From Trileptium ribeirensis (lineage: Eukaryota; Nematoda; Enoplea; Enoplida; Thoracostomopsidae), in NCBI GenBank assembly GCA_030248225.1, contig JASANE010018627.1:1-64000 (forward strand): a stretch of DNA of 64,000 bases. The letters are read 5' to 3'. Below are positions 1-12,407 of the stretch, piece after piece. The notes under the pieces are model-generated. The model was not told the DNA's origin, did no database searches, and saw only the letters and a program-made list of their open reading frames with translations. The position numbers and the translations under genes are program-made. Position 1 is the first letter of the stretch; each line of letters begins with the position of its first letter.

Positions 1-590
1 ACTGACACCTGCTCCGATAAATTTTGTATGTTTACGAGGGATTTCCATTGGAACATTTTGTGGGCTCTACTAGCAATATCGTATTGACGAAAATGTTAGT
101 ATCTATGCTAAACCATGCTACAGTTTGGGATCTCTCTTTCTTAGGCCGTAACACGGCGTTTTGACTGACAAACAGTTAACAGTTAACATAGAACGCTGCC
201 TGAATAAATAACACCGGACACCTAAATTAATTTTTCAAGTTTTCTTTCGAAGTACGTACACGGTATAACACATCAAGACATATTAGGCATAAGAACAATA
301 AAACATAGTTCAATAACTAAGGAGCATAAAATCGACAACAGTATATAATGTAAAAAAATTATTCTGGAACCACATTCAACATTGGAATAATTCGTAGCGA
401 AAACGCTAAGTTATTGATGCTCGGAACCACATTCAGCATGTGAGACGTGAAGACTCTGTTTTTAAGATATAAGTCATGTATCCAAAGCGATAAAATGTGC
501 ATGCTCGAGAAAGTTTAAATTGCAATATAACTCTCAGAACTATAGATGAAATTCCATAGTTCCGTTCTTAATATTCTGATCCCGAAATTG
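1..590. other. Gene-free AT-rich left edge
   Basis: No credible coding region is seen. The sequence is AT-rich. A short phrase (ggaaccacattca) occurs twice, about 60 bp apart, near 367 and 425. Nothing else is recognised. Confidence 0.5.
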
Positions 591-1990
591 GATCGGATCT
601 GCGATAAATGTATAAATAAGCTTTGGGAATTTTTAGTGACATCCAACGATTTTATCAAAATTAATATTAGTTGCTTTTTATCTCTAAATGCATTGTTGTG
701 GTTATGCTGCTAGAGTTATCTCCGGTTTAACAGCCGAATTCAGCAGTGTTATGGAGTCTTTTGTCAGAATGCAAATATAGATCCTGGTTTGTTTTAAGCT
801 TAATAAGCTTACTTTTACGACTGTCTATTATCCAGTTACCCGACAAACATAAACTAACAAAGGGTAGTAAATCAGTATGTAGTTGTTAACTCCACAAGCG
901 CAAAGATTACAAAATTCTGTAAAGCAACATGACTTGTGGATTATCCAAAACAGGTTCCTTATTGTTGTTTTCCCAATTTTTCTCGGAAAATTAAACTTTA
1001 GTTATGGTCTTTCTGCAAGCCGAAAATTTTCACCCACTGCACGAGCAATTAACCCTTTCCTTCTTAAACTAGAGAGCATTACGTACAGGCTTGAGCAAAC
1101 TTTTGCCACTGCGCGGGACTCCACCTGGATCATTATGGTGCGAGCCTCGTACGCTAATTACTACGCTATCCGTGAGTTGTTGCTCGGTTCCTGAAACAAC
1201 CTCCCAAGGCGAGTGAATAGCAACGCATGCGCAGACGCACGCTGCACGGAAAACTTGGTTATGGCATCGCGTCTCAACGCACGCGCTGACAAACGTGTCA
1301 ATATAAGAACTAAAAGGATTAACACAATTTGTTGTACTGAATTCGTGTATATTTATTGCGAAAAACTACCCAACGTATAATATATAATACCTCAACATAT
1401 AATATTACTAGATGGTGCGCTGAGAAAATTGGGTTTAACGCCGCTGCTTTTAAATATGCATTAGCCAGTTGAATCCGTAAGATTTTACCATTGTCGTACG
1501 GAAAATACTTTTGCCCCTTGCAGCCATTTCTGAAATCTCGGTATAATATACAAAAGGTAAACGCTTATCACAGACCTATACAAGCACAGAAAAACCTTGA
1601 GCTTAATAAAGCCAACTATTGCAACGCCATCATAACAGGGAAATATACACGAATCTTGGTTCAAGATATTGTTTTTTGGATATGGAATATTTATTTCCAG
1701 TGTTGGATGATATTTAGTAGTATATCCTCTGTCAAAATGTCGAAGTTTATAACAAATACCTCCAATAATCCTCAAGCTATATTAATCTGCGGTACCTACG
1801 CGATTTTGAGACAAAATTGGTTATATCTGATCTCTTATTCGTAGCTAATGATTATTATGAGCTAGATATTAGATCTGTAGTTGCGATAGCTCAGGTCATC
1901 TGTATCTATATATTGTGAAAATTTTTATCAAATCACTTTAGCGGTTACCATGTTGTAGGCGGAAACAATATTCGAACACGTGTATATGTC
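590..1990. repeat. Dispersed repeat family R1, left copy
   Basis: The segment aligns by eye, in the same orientation and order, with 22590-23620. Shared landmarks are ttatctctaaatgcattgtt near 680, the 'acccactgca' block near 1030, the 'tacggaaaatact' block near 1497, and the 'gtgaaaatttttatcaaatc' block near 1915. Reading frames inside it are not conserved between the copies and are not called as genes. Relative to the right copy it carries about 280 extra bases (about 1050-1325) holding a tRNA-like element. No terminal repeats or target duplication were identified, so the class is unknown. Confidence 0.6.
1060..1320 (-). repeat. tRNA-like/SINE-like element, copy 1
   Basis: Read on the minus strand, a conserved GC-richer module (about 1190-1310) is followed by a tRNA-like part. 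The A-box-like sequence is the complement of 1153-1168 and the B-box-like sequence (GGTGGAGTCC) the complement of 1116-1125. The module is shared with copies near 32.7 and 40.3 kb. The insertion is absent from the related repeat copy at 22.6 kb, which supports it being a mobile unit. No clean target duplication was found. Confidence 0.5.
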
Positions 1991-3175
1991 CATGTTTGAG
2001 TTCAGGACTTAGAACTTACTTTTTTGCAGAATTGATTAGTGTTACCTAGGGCAACCCATGCGGTAATGATATCCTCTATGGTGCCATTATATAAAATATG
2101 TATGTATTATAATGTATCTTCTGTAATAGCACCTTTTCTTCTTCTACATCCGAACCAGCATTTGTATCGTACAGCTGCAAAACTGAGTTTGTGCAAAGCA
2201 TTTGACCTTGGGTGGTGTTTCGCACCATTTTCCTTCTCAACCTGTAAGCGCGCAGTACTGTACGGTAGGCCCGGGAAGCAACTTCTTTTAGCTCGATGCC
2301 ATTACAACCTACAAGTTACATTTACATACTTGGATACCTAATTTTAACGTCGAAGATACGTCAATTTGAGTAGATACTGTGATTTACGACAACTACGCAA
2401 GTTAGTGTCGGGTACCCTGATACCGGAGTAGTCGGGTATTTAATGGAGTACTCGGGTACCAAGGTAGAAATTTACTACCCGATACTCATACAATTTCGCT
2501 ACTATACCCGGGCGTCTTCCTCTAGTAATATGAATTTTAGACAAGAAAACAGTATTTACGAAGAGTAACTAGGACTATATGAACGGAATTGCTACGTACT
2601 CAGTCTATTATATTTCGGCGCACCTTCCGCCAAAAACTCTAATACGAAATGGTTTAAACCATTATTTCACTATGGTGGTTTAAAAGTGCCCTGCTATGAA
2701 GTATTAGAATCAGTTTTCCTACCTTTTTTACAGACAATACACGGTAATTATAAACAATTTCTATTTAGCTAATAATACGAAACACCAGCGTAAATATAGG
2801 TTGATAAAAGTCTATCTTTGGAAAAGCTCATGATTTCCAGTTGAGTACACCATTCGGCCGCAAAACCGGTCGGCCCATCCACCGGCAGCCAGCGACCGGG
2901 GCAGTGCGACTCTGGCCGTGCGTCAGCATACCAGACGACCCCATTTAAACCTTATATTATAGATGTTTAGTAGGATTGCATAAAAAAACTCATTCCAAAA
3001 TATAACATTTATAATTTTTTTGTAAAGCGTCTCACTGCGTCAGCGTAAAATGGCTGGCATTGAGGTTTTACACTTTTAATCACAATATTTAAATTTTAAT
3101 TATAATACACTTCGCTCTGACGATGATTCCCATTTATGAAAGCAGTCGCAACGGCCTAATCAATGATTTGCAGTT
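1991..3175. other. Gene-free stretch with a GGGTAC cluster
   Basis: No coding region is supported. Positions 2408-2518 hold a cluster of cgggtac/gtacccg motifs of a kind also seen at 17374-17410 and 19738-19790. A GC-rich patch rich in ccgg lies at about 2857-2945. The rest is AT-rich and featureless, and forms the 3' flank of the F-box gene. Confidence 0.45.
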
Positions 3176-4666
3176 TTATTTACTATTTTCGCTGCTACGA
3201 GCGTTAACAGTGCCACATGCGCATCGATCAACATGACCTTTGATTTCAACAAACGGCCCGGTTCCCCAAAAGAAATCCATTAATGCTCTACGCCAACCGG
3301 GAGCTGTATGATCTTTAAACGAATGTACCACAGTTCCATATGAATTTTTTATTTCCATAAGCTTTTCGTTTGACAATTGCGTGAATCTTTCCCAACCGGT
3401 TATGTGCGGACAGTCACAAAACAGTAAGTGTAATATTGGTAAGTTGCTGTTGGTTTTAGTGCTATAATTTTTTGCATCATTCGCTAATTCGGATAAAATA
3501 CATGTATCAGGCGACAGCAATAATTTTTGGCTGCTATTCTCATCTGATTTAATGTTTAAAAGCTTATTTCTACGTAGTTTTACCGCCTCATGTACTTCAT
3601 GCGTGGTAAACGGAGCATGGATTAGACATAACCGTTGAAGCTGATGACCTCCTGCATCCAAAATGCGTTGAAAGTCATTTGCGCCGTATCGGCCATATCT
3701 ATAGCGATGAAGAAGACCGAGCGCCTTTAAATTAGGACAACAGTCGAATAGCGATTCGACCCACAAACCTGGATCCCCTGTAAAATCCGAAATTCCTAGT
3801 CCAAGGCATAAAACGTTGAGCCTCTGTAAAATTGAAAAAGACCGTAGGTCGAACGATGCTTCTGGCGAGTATGCGAATGAACCAAAACGTCGAAGAGAAT
3901 GACTGATGCAGGTAAATAGCTGACTGAATGCATTTGGTGAAATCAGTTGCTGACCACTTGTATAAATATCGCGTAACCGTGAACATCCCATAAGATATGG
4001 AACAACAAATTCAAGCGTTGCTCTATCCTGGAAATTGTTAGTCGCCTCTTCTAATTGCGCTATCTCCATGAATGGATTTAGCGGTGGCGCTGTATTTTTT
4101 CTAACAGTTGTAGTCTTTCTGACTCCAAATCGCCACACTTCTGGCACACCGGCAATATTTAATATAATTGTTTCTAAATTATTTGTTGCATAGCGTGAAA
4201 TCGGAGCAAATATATGATAAATCAACGAGTGGCGAGTTTGATAGTGGGCGTACAACTCGATCCAATGAAGTTTAGGATTGTCGCATAGTATTTCGTCTAG
4301 CAGTGGCTCGTAATACGATATCAAACTGCCAAAACGTAGTACTAGCTGGTGTAAATTAGGCCGACACCGTTTGCCAATGTCAACGATTGCCATACAAAGT
4401 CGTGACTGTTCATGTTCATTTGTGAGATTTGTCAAGTTAAGTTCATGTTGAATTTCAGCGGTATCTAAACGCATATAACTCGTCCAATGCACGGGATTTG
4501 CGTATAGCTCGCTTAAATGTCGGCATACCAGGGATAATTTCAATAGCGAGGTTGGGCTTAGATATCTTGGTAGAATTGACCATACTTTATCGTAACGAGA
4601 AGTCGTCAGCAAACGTGGAGCAATAACAAATGTTGATAGTTGTTGTTCAAATATTTCACGCTTCAT
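3176..4666 (-). CDS. F-box protein, 496 aa, single exon
   Basis: This intact minus-strand frame of 496 codons starts at an ATG and ends with TAA. It is by far the longest uninterrupted conventional frame outside the channel gene. Residues about 30-61 form an F-box: ILPRYLSPTSLLKLSLVC, then a conserved region ending in NPVHW. This is the pattern that binds Skp1 in SCF ubiquitin ligases. The rest has leucine-rich stretches with a 'CPNLKALGLLHR' type phrase, resembling the degenerate leucine-rich repeats that F-box proteins use to hold substrates. The C-terminus is cysteine-containing (RCACGTV). No membrane segment or signal peptide is evident. By family knowledge it would act in substrate recognition for ubiquitination; the substrate is unknown. 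It could be an FBXO33-like or lineage-specific F-box/LRR protein, but I do not recognise the orthologue. The lack of introns could be native or reflect an old retrocopy; the frame is undamaged. Confidence 0.8.
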   Translation of the reverse strand: MKREIFEQQLSTFVIAPRLLTTSRYDKVWSILPRYLSPTSLLKLSLVCRHLSELYANPVHWTSYMRLDTAEIQHELNLTNLTNEHEQSRLCMAIVDIGKRCRPNLHQLVLRFGSLISYYEPLLDEILCDNPKLHWIELYAHYQTRHSLIYHIFAPISRYATNNLETIILNIAGVPEVWRFGVRKTTTVRKNTAPPLNPFMEIAQLEEATNNFQDRATLEFVVPYLMGCSRLRDIYTSGQQLISPNAFSQLFTCISHSLRRFGSFAYSPEASFDLRSFSILQRLNVLCLGLGISDFTGDPGLWVESLFDCCPNLKALGLLHRYRYGRYGANDFQRILDAGGHQLQRLCLIHAPFTTHEVHEAVKLRRNKLLNIKSDENSSQKLLLSPDTCILSELANDAKNYSTKTNSNLPILHLLFCDCPHITGWERFTQLSNEKLMEIKNSYGTVVHSFKDHTAPGWRRALMDFFWGTGPFVEIKGHVDRCACGTVNARSSENSK

Positions 4667-5163
4667 TATATTTTAATCAGTTAACAGAAAGAAACTAAAA
4701 AATACTAGATGTTTCGTTGGGACAGTTGTGTTCATGTCACTGATAATTATCATGTAGCCAATACAAACATGAGTAACACGTGTATACATCGCCACAGATA
4801 CCTAGTAAACTTGTTTAATCCATAAATACTTACAGTTGACTTTTCAAATCGGACTGGTCATTGCAAAAACACCTAAGATGAAAACATTTAGTCTAATTCT
4901 AACCCGAAAAATAAACTTCTGTCTCTGTACGTTACTTTGAAGTCAAATCTGAAATAGGGGTGAGGTCGACAGCATCAGCTTGTCTCAGATTTGGTAAGTG
5001 CACAGTTAAACCTTGATTGAAATAGAACGAAATATTACAAGCTAATAACTGACAACAGTAAAACGTCTATCAATTTCGTTCCAAAATTATGCTTTAGTCT
5101 ATTCCCCAAAATTTCTACCATACTGGAAAGTTTTAGTGACATATACAACCTAAATGATTCACG
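4667..5163. other. Upstream flank of the F-box gene
   Basis: This AT-rich sequence upstream of the F-box start should hold its promoter, but no clear TATA box or other element can be assigned. No other gene is seen. Confidence 0.35.
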
Positions 5164-5621
5164 GACAGCCAAAATGTAAACCAAATTCTGCCAATCACTC
5201 AAGTTATAGTAACAACAGCATTACATACGCTATTTTGACACAAATTTGTCAGTTTTTGCTATATAAATAATTCGTTGAAGTGGGTAATATAATTTGGATG
5301 TTAATCCAGCTTGTGCAATATCCCAGTTTACATGTACTGTGAAAATTTTTTATCACATCGCTTTAGTGACTATGTTATAGTTGCTGGTGTAAGACAGCCA
5401 AAATGTAAACCAAATTCTGCCAATCACTCAAGTTATAGTAACAACAGCATTACATACGCGATTTTGACACAAATTTGTCAGTTTTTGCTATATAAATAAT
5501 TTGTTGAAGTGGTTAATATAATTTAGATGTTATGCCAGCTTGTGCAATATCCCAGTTTACATGTACTGTGAAAATTTTTATCACATCGCTTGAGCGACTA
5601 TGTTATAGTTGCTGGTGTAAA
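5164..5621. repeat. Tandem duplication, 229-bp unit x 2
   Basis: The phrase gacagccaaaatgtaaacc begins at 5164 and again at 5393, and the following 229 bp match almost base for base. Both units end in a block (gtgaaaatttttatcacatcgc) related to the 3' end of the dispersed repeat at 590-1990. The pair is therefore probably a local tandem duplication inside another member of that family. Confidence 0.85.
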
Positions 5622-7270
5622 TTGAAAGTCTTGTTATAATTAGTACATTATTAAGATGTCATAGTCCTGAATTTAATTATCATTGTTGATGCTCATCTTG
5701 CATGATTATTGTAAAACTGTACTTTTTAGCGTCATCTTTTATTTTGAAACAACACCATGATACATACGTCTGAAAACTTGAAAATACGCAATTAAGTCTA
5801 GAAAAATTCTTTTGCGTTCTCTCCAAGAACTTTTTAACAGCACCCCTGTTTACTTTCCAACGACGAAACCAAAACGGAAATATTAATACATATACTAACC
5901 CAACTATAGGAAACTCAGCTTAGCAGTTTTTCAACCAGTGTCAGAGATCCAATCAATTCTAGAGCATTCTTCACAACAAAAACACAACTGTCTTCGAGAC
6001 CTACACTCTCGTGAAAGCTATTAAGATTTTTAAATTTGAGCAGCAATTTCTATCTGCCACGTTACTAACTCAAGTATTTACCTTGAACAGACTACAACGC
6101 TATAGACAAAACAATTAAATTTGACTATAGTTTGACCTAAAACTGCACTTTTTCAATCTCTGCTCTTTCAAATGTACCGATGGTTTTTCCTAATGGCTTT
6201 ACCATGACGATGGTTAAATGCAATCAACGTTAAAAAATCGGCCGATCCGTTCCTGAGCTATAGTGGTTGATGTAATAAACCTCTACATTATAGTGCAGTA
6301 ACGAAGCTACAGCATAATCTATCTTACGCGAGAATAATTTTATTTAGTAATGAAAAATACATTTTAAAGATACTAGATATAGAAGTTTCTTGAAAAAGTA
6401 TTGGTCTTGTGCAATTGACATTTACAATGCCAATTATACATTATATATACACAAAATTCGCAGGTGTTTACAAATCATAGCGGCTTAAAATTTCAACCTC
6501 CCGAATACGTTGTGCAATAATGGTTCTAATTACCTACTGTGTAAACCCAACGGTGAATATTTTTCAGATATATATAAAATAGAATATGTATATTTGCTAG
6601 CGTTGAATTCGCGCGTGCCCAAAATAAAACATTAAGTGACAAAAAGTTGTAGTTTTGGGCCTCAATTATTGCCTTAAGTCAAGACGAACTTGTCACAATT
6701 CCGTCCGCCATCATGGAATTATTGGTAGCTTATACAATAGTTGAGCCTAATATATTTACCCTAAAACATGCAAAATTAGAAATCAATGTCTAAGCAGTTC
6801 AATAGGAATTAGCATTATATATTTAGCGTTACTTCCCTACGTAGGCGAACACGATTTGCTGTATCACAACACGTAGGTAAGGTTCGCAGTCACTATTTTG
6901 TGATTTTGCATGGCAACTTACTGCCTGAGCAAACATGAAAACGGGTTCCCCAGTCGAGCTTTTTCGCATACTATGATGTGCGACTCAGTATGTGATTTCA
7001 TAAAAGCCGGAAGACACATATGTGAAATAGAGAAACATGTGCGTCCAGAAATTTCGTTTCTACATCACAGAGCTTTTCGCTCGCGTTCGTTAAGCTGTGA
7101 ATTCTACTAAGCACGATTCAGTACGTGATTTTACAAAAATGGGCTTTTCATTTATTCGGTTTTCAAAAACATTTGATCGAAAAACAAACAATTTTATGTA
7201 TAATTCGAAACACAGTGACAGGTCGAATGGAGCAAAAACTAGCTTCATCGGTTCATTGGTTAACGTCTTG
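5622..7270. repeat. Repeat R1-related 3' segment and gene-free DNA
   Basis: Positions about 6180-6330 resemble 23690-23830 (ccgttgatgtaataaa-type block followed by a cagtaac block), so this is a third, partial copy of that repeat family. Two diverged direct copies of a 'gactcagtatgtgattt' phrase lie near 6979 and 7108. No gene is supported. Confidence 0.4.
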
Positions 7271-8155
7271 GGCTTAGACTAAGCTTATCCTTAGACTCAG
7301 GCTTAGCGTAAGCCTTAGCCTAATCCTAACTCGTTAATTCATGATCGGATTCAGCTCAGGTCGACAATGCGGTTCGAACGATATATAAAATTATACATTT
7401 ATCGAGAAAATTTTTTGTCAAAAATTTTGGGTACCAAGAGAAAATTTGAAAAATTAAAAGAAATAATTGTTTTATTTTTATTATTTTAATTTTTTGGGAA
7501 CCGTCTCGCCGAGCTGAGTCGAATGATAGCAAAATTATTCCTGCATCTTCAGTGACCATTGTTGGGCTGGAGTGGTATAACCGAAAAGACCCAAAAGAAT
7601 AATCATATGTATGCATCTGAAGCTGATTCACGCATAAGAAGGCTTGATTCAAGTTTGACTCAGTTGAGCCAATCTGTTTCCAAGTCACCTTATGATTGAG
7701 ATTAAGCTTATGCTGCACCATATCTCACTCAGGTTGTCTAAATTAAAGTTTACTCAAATTGAGTCAAAATTTGATCCGGTTGCTGAGTAAAATAAAGTTC
7801 AGAAAATTCAAATTTGGCTAGTTTTGTAGTTAGGAAAGCACCGCTGGATTGAGTTTTGCTGTTTTACTAAACAAATTATGACACAGTCGCCTCGCAGGAC
7901 AAATGTTAAAATGTCATATAATCAATGTTTACGCACTATTTTTTACAACATGATTACTCGTGGTCATAATTTTGCCAGACGATGCTGTTAATATATATAA
8001 ACTTTATTTTCGTATAGATAATGCTAATCATGTGAAGCCCCTTAGCGTATTATGTTAAATCTCCCAGCTCCGAATGATTGTAAAATATTGTCTATGTTTA
8101 AGCCTAAGGCTCATCCTAAGGCTCCTAAATCTAAGCCTAAGCCTAAGGGTAAACA
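7270..8155. repeat. Segment bounded by CTTAGG/CCTAAG-rich ends
   Basis: Clusters of GGCTTA/CCTAAG hexamers lie at 7270-7335 and, in the opposite sense, at 8096-8152, where 'aagcctaagcctaag' occurs. The middle (7670-7800) shares gagtcaaa/gagattaagctta phrases with 32900-33090. The hexamer resembles the TTAGGC telomere unit of nematodes but is degenerate. It looks like a dispersed repeat with inverted, hexamer-rich ends; no target duplication was identified. Confidence 0.35.
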
Positions 8156-9085
8156 TAATTTTCGCTTGGGCTCAGAATTAATCTTTATTTTTTGTGCGAT
8201 ATGGCTAGGGTCAAGTCACCCCTTTGTTATATTGGTGGGAGTTGACAAGATGCGATAATACAACGAACTCTTAAGATGGTGCTTAGCCACACGTTTATCA
8301 AATGACATCATGCTAAAATCAACGGATGTGAATACATTCTGTGGCGTAACTTATTAACGATCAACATCATTCGACCAAACTCAAATCGTTACTAGCCCTG
8401 CAAAGACCATTACGGATAGCCTGCTCCTGAACCTTAGGTACATCCTAGCATTTCTATCATCATGATCTTTTAGTTAATTAAATAGTTCAAATGAATACTT
8501 ACGCACAAAATGGCATCAATCAGACTGATAATAAAGCGTAAACAATATGACATCTGCTACAAGAGAACGCGTACTTATTATTTGTAACTGTGTAATTTGT
8601 AACTGTAACTAATTATTTGTAAAAAAAACAATTATGCTTTTAATCCTTTATAACAAACACAATTACGCTTCCTTCATATATTATTTATGTTACGTATTTG
8701 GCAGTGTTGCAATTTCTGTTTACAATAGTTACTAAACCACTGTAAGGTAGGCTGATATCAACTTAAAATCGCTGCTTCTGAAACATAACCGTGTCATTTG
8801 ATTGGATTTTGTTAAATATATATTTATTCGATTTCCGTTATATGACAATGTTTTCAATACATAAATGCATGGTTTTCTCGGATAAGAATGGGCCACATTG
8901 TCAAGAACCCGTTATTTAAACTAGAAGTGGCATTCGATTGAGAGATATGTTCCTCAGATCCGGCATCAATTATGGTAAATACATACGGTATTTGGCAGCT
9001 TTGTATCTCGAGCTGTGTGAACGCTCTTATTTAGTATACCCATGGCCATCCACCATTGACACTGAAACTAAATAAGAACATGAAA
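8156..9085. other. Gene-free AT-rich stretch
   Basis: No coding region, structured repeat or RNA gene was recognised. A short repeat of 'tttgtaactg' occurs near 8582-8610. Confidence 0.4.
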
Positions 9086-9119
9086 TGTCATTGAATTACA
9101 CTGGGTCAGCGTGGTCTTA

Positions 9120-10400
9120 TGGGGATAGTGAGATGAAGTTGTGTTTGGATATCCAAATTTTTGGGCCGGTGGCCTATGTGACAGTCCACCGGCGTATTTC
9201 TTGGTGGACACGTTCCTCCTACTCCTACCTATGTGACAGTTCACGTGGCGTATTTCTTGGTGGATACGTTCCTTCCCCCTCCTATCACCATGGCGACAGC
9301 CCTCCGGGTGAACACACAGTGAGATGAAGTTATGTTTGGATATCCAAATTTTTGGGTCGGTGGCCTATGTGACAGTCCACCGTCGTATTTCTTGGTGGAC
9401 ACGTTTCTTCCCCCTCCTCCCATCATAGCGACAGCCCACCGGGTCAACACACAGTGAGATGAAGTTGTGTTTGGATATCCAAATTTTTGGGCCGGTGGTC
9501 TATGTGACAGTCCACTGGGCGTATTTCTTGGTAGACACGTTCCTTCACCTCCTCCCACCAGGCATCGCAGTGGCGTGATGAAGTTTAGTGAAAAATGGTG
9601 AAACTGGGTGAAAACTGGCAACAATTGCGGTAAAATTGGTAAAAACCAGGGGAAGTTAGGAAAAATTTATTAAAAATTTGTCGAGAATTGGGTGAACATT
9701 TTTGAGTTCCTAAAAATTTCAGAAAAATTAACTCTCGCCGGACAACCAAACCCCCTTCCCCCGAGACCATCTACGAGAAATAATCAAGGCGAACCTACGA
9801 CACCTATGAACGACATATACCTTAAATTCGACAACCAGGATTTCCAAAATGTTGGGCCGGTGGTCTATGTGACCGTCCACATTTTATCTTGGGTGGACAA
9901 CCAAGATTTCCAAAATTTTTGGGCCGGTGGCCTATGTGACAGTCCACCGGGCGTATTTCTTGGTGGACGCGTTCCTTCCCCACCTCCTTCCACCATGGCG
10001 ACAGTCCACCGGGTGAACACACAGTGAAATGTAGTTGTGTTTGGAAATCCAAATCTTTGGGCCGGTGGCCTATGTGACATTCCACATGGCGTATTTCTTG
10101 GTGGACACGTGCCTTTCCCCCTCCCACCAGGCATCGCAGGGCCGTGATAAATTTCAGCGAGAATTGGTGAAACAGGTTGAAAAGCGGCAACAATTAGAGT
10201 AAAGTTGGTAAAAACAAGGGGAAGTTAGGAACAATTTATTGAAAATATGGCGAGAATTGAGTGAATATTTTTGAGGTCCTAAATATTTCAGAAATAACCC
10301 TCGCCGGACAAACAACATCCTCCCACCGACACAATCTACCCAAAATAAGCAAGGCGTACCTTCGACACCTATGAACAACTTATACCTTAAATTCGACCGA
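9120..10400. repeat. Complex tandem/higher-order repeat block
   Basis: The phrase 'agtgagatgaagtt' recurs at 9127, 9318 and 9453 (191- and 135-bp spacing), and a diverged form occurs at 10023. Each is followed by 'ccaaatttttgggccggtgg' and 'gcgtatttcttggtgga'. A longer unit is also doubled: about 9540-9835 and 10105-10405 match closely in the ccaccaggcatcgca, aaccaggggaagttagga and ctcgccggacaa blocks. Frames on both strands exist only because of the repeats (repeated SHRPPAQKFG-like peptides on the minus strand) and are not called as genes. Confidence 0.8.
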
Positions 10401-10569
10401 AATCGACTGATGTAAACAAAGTGGATTTTACAGAACTTGAGGGATTTTGATTTGATATTTGACGCGTCTTGTGCGTATATAATTATATATGTTGCTAGTA
10501 CCAGTACAAAATGAATACCTGTATCAGTAAGCAAAATTTGTATTCTGTTTATATAGCGCGGACATTTTT

Positions 10570-11015
10570 GTGGTTTATAAACGAGACAATTGGCAAGATC
10601 TTATGCTGGAAGGCCCAGGGATTGTCGTTGAAATTGACGAATCAATGTTTTTTCGACAAAATACAATCGTGAGTTACCTCGTCGGCAGCATGGCTGGGTG
10701 GTCGGCATGCTGGAACACGATACACAAAGGTGTCTACTTTTCCGGGTTCCGGCGAGAACTATCGGTGAACATGCCCTTAATTTGTCAGCATGTCCGCCCA
10801 GAAGGTCGTGTACTCACCGATAGCTTTGTTGTATATATCGATGGGTTTGTGAGATTGCCGCCACCGCAACTTTACATCCACGAAAGGATTAATCATCATA
10901 ATAGACAATTCCTTAATCCAAATAACGCGAAAATTCACACCTAGAATATTGACGGGTTATGGGGTCGGATAAAGATGTGTTTTTGACTCCTCTCCTCGGT
11001 AATAACATAGAACTC
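10570..11015 (+). pseudogene. Merlin (IS1016/ISXO2-like) transposase relic, C-terminal part
   Basis: The frame carries the DDE core signature of the Merlin/IS1595-type family: GPGIVVEIDES with the first catalytic Asp, a LTDSFVVY block at the usual place of the second Asp, then the INHHNRQFLNP histidine block. An in-frame stop then interrupts it. The continuation NIDGLWGRIK lies beyond the stop, where the family normally has Glu (E-G/S-x-W); here Asp stands in its place. The N-terminal zinc-binding part is absent, as are recognisable terminal repeats. It is a dead fragment of a cut-and-paste transposase. Merlin elements are known from flatworms, cnidarians and other animals. Confidence 0.75.
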
Positions 11016-12407
11016 GACCTCCCGCCTCGTGCAATATTATTACCTCGGAAATATGTCAAATGTGATATATATTTTTCTTCTATAGCACTGTTTCACAATG
11101 ACAAGTATCTCGCCCTAGGGCGATATATGTCATATTGTCTAGCAAACAGAGTGACAAAGTATTCTTATTGAATTGTAGTGAATATGTTCGTATTTTGAGA
11201 AGGTTATTCGCTGGTATTTATGATATTGTATTCAGCGGCGTTGCAAAGTCTTCAAAAGTGGAGAGGGCCGGCAAAAAAGTGCAATGAACCGGTCGTTTAC
11301 ATTCATTTTGTTATAACCTTACCAGTTAATTTTTTCACGTTTTCAGTAAAAATGGGAGATGGACGACCCTGATTGTGTTGTTTATGTGTTATCTAAAAAT
11401 TTTCGCAAGATTAAGTTCCCCTAAAAACGTGCGTTATGCTATGTGTTATTGGTATAAGAGACCACAATTTAAAATATTTCAACCGTTTAAACTCTAACTC
11501 CTAGCGTACGTAGATCAGTACAATTTTAGGATAAAAATCGCATTATATGACAAGTTATAAACTTTCATTTTTGTGAGCATCGCTATGCCTGGAGCGTTCC
11601 ATAGGCGAGCTCTCAGCCGTGCAGAGATAGAAATCTCCCTTGGAACCGTGGCAAAATTTGATATTTTTAATACACATGCGTCGTTAAAATTGACACTTCT
11701 ACAGTAATCTAGAGCGTGTGCATAGTTTAATATTGGTGCCATCTCATAGTTTACAATTGCAACAAAATTTTTTTCAACATACTATCGTCGGATCATGCTG
11801 GAACTACGATAAGGTGTGTGCAGTGATATGGCAAAAATGAAAGATGAAATTAATTCCATTCCAATTTTAAGATCACTTTTATTTTTATTCCACTCTAATC
11901 GACTCGATTTGATTCCGTTTTCGTAAACAAAGCTGATTTTAATTTCACATTTGTGGAATTAGTTTCACTGGATTTGTTTCCACTTAAGTGAAATGAAATT
12001 TAATCGAGCTGCCACTATCATACGATCAGATAAGCAAAGTTAAAACTAACCGTTCATATCAACCAGATTAGCGATAGTTGTATGTGCTCAACATTAAACA
12101 TCTTCAAAAATTTACGCCAAAAGTTGATTTAGATCGAGTCGTTTTAAAACGAGTTAATTTCATTTCAGCTTTGTGGAATGAATGTAAATCGAACTCATTT
12201 TTAAATCGAGAACCGAAATCCAAACCATTTTTAGTTTTACCACATTTGTGCCCAAAACTTATCGTAGTTATCGCACTTTAAGTTGAGCTGATCCCCACAA
12301 TGAGTGGGTGCCCTCAGTTCAATCTTTCTGATGACGCGCCTGAAGAACTCTTTGCCGTAGTATTAGCAATTATTAAGTGTTTTTGCAAAAACGCACGTAT
12401 TCAACGT
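11016..12407. other. Gene-free spacer downstream of the K2P gene
   Basis: Mostly AT-rich. Positions about 11860-12230 are rich in repeated 'atttcactt/aatcgagt' phrases, a low-complexity pattern often found near transposon ends, but no bounded element was defined. The stretch next to 12408 should contain the K2P 3' untranslated region; no certain polyadenylation signal was picked out. Confidence 0.35.

Noticed and set aside
1491..1844. 117-codon plus-strand frame
   Set aside because: It lies in dispersed repeat R1; the right copy at 23.1-23.5 kb does not keep the frame.
9241..10193. Minus-strand frames of 60-127 codons with repeated SHRPPAQKFG-like peptides
   Set aside because: They arise from the repeat block; the frame shifts between units and there is no start or splice context.
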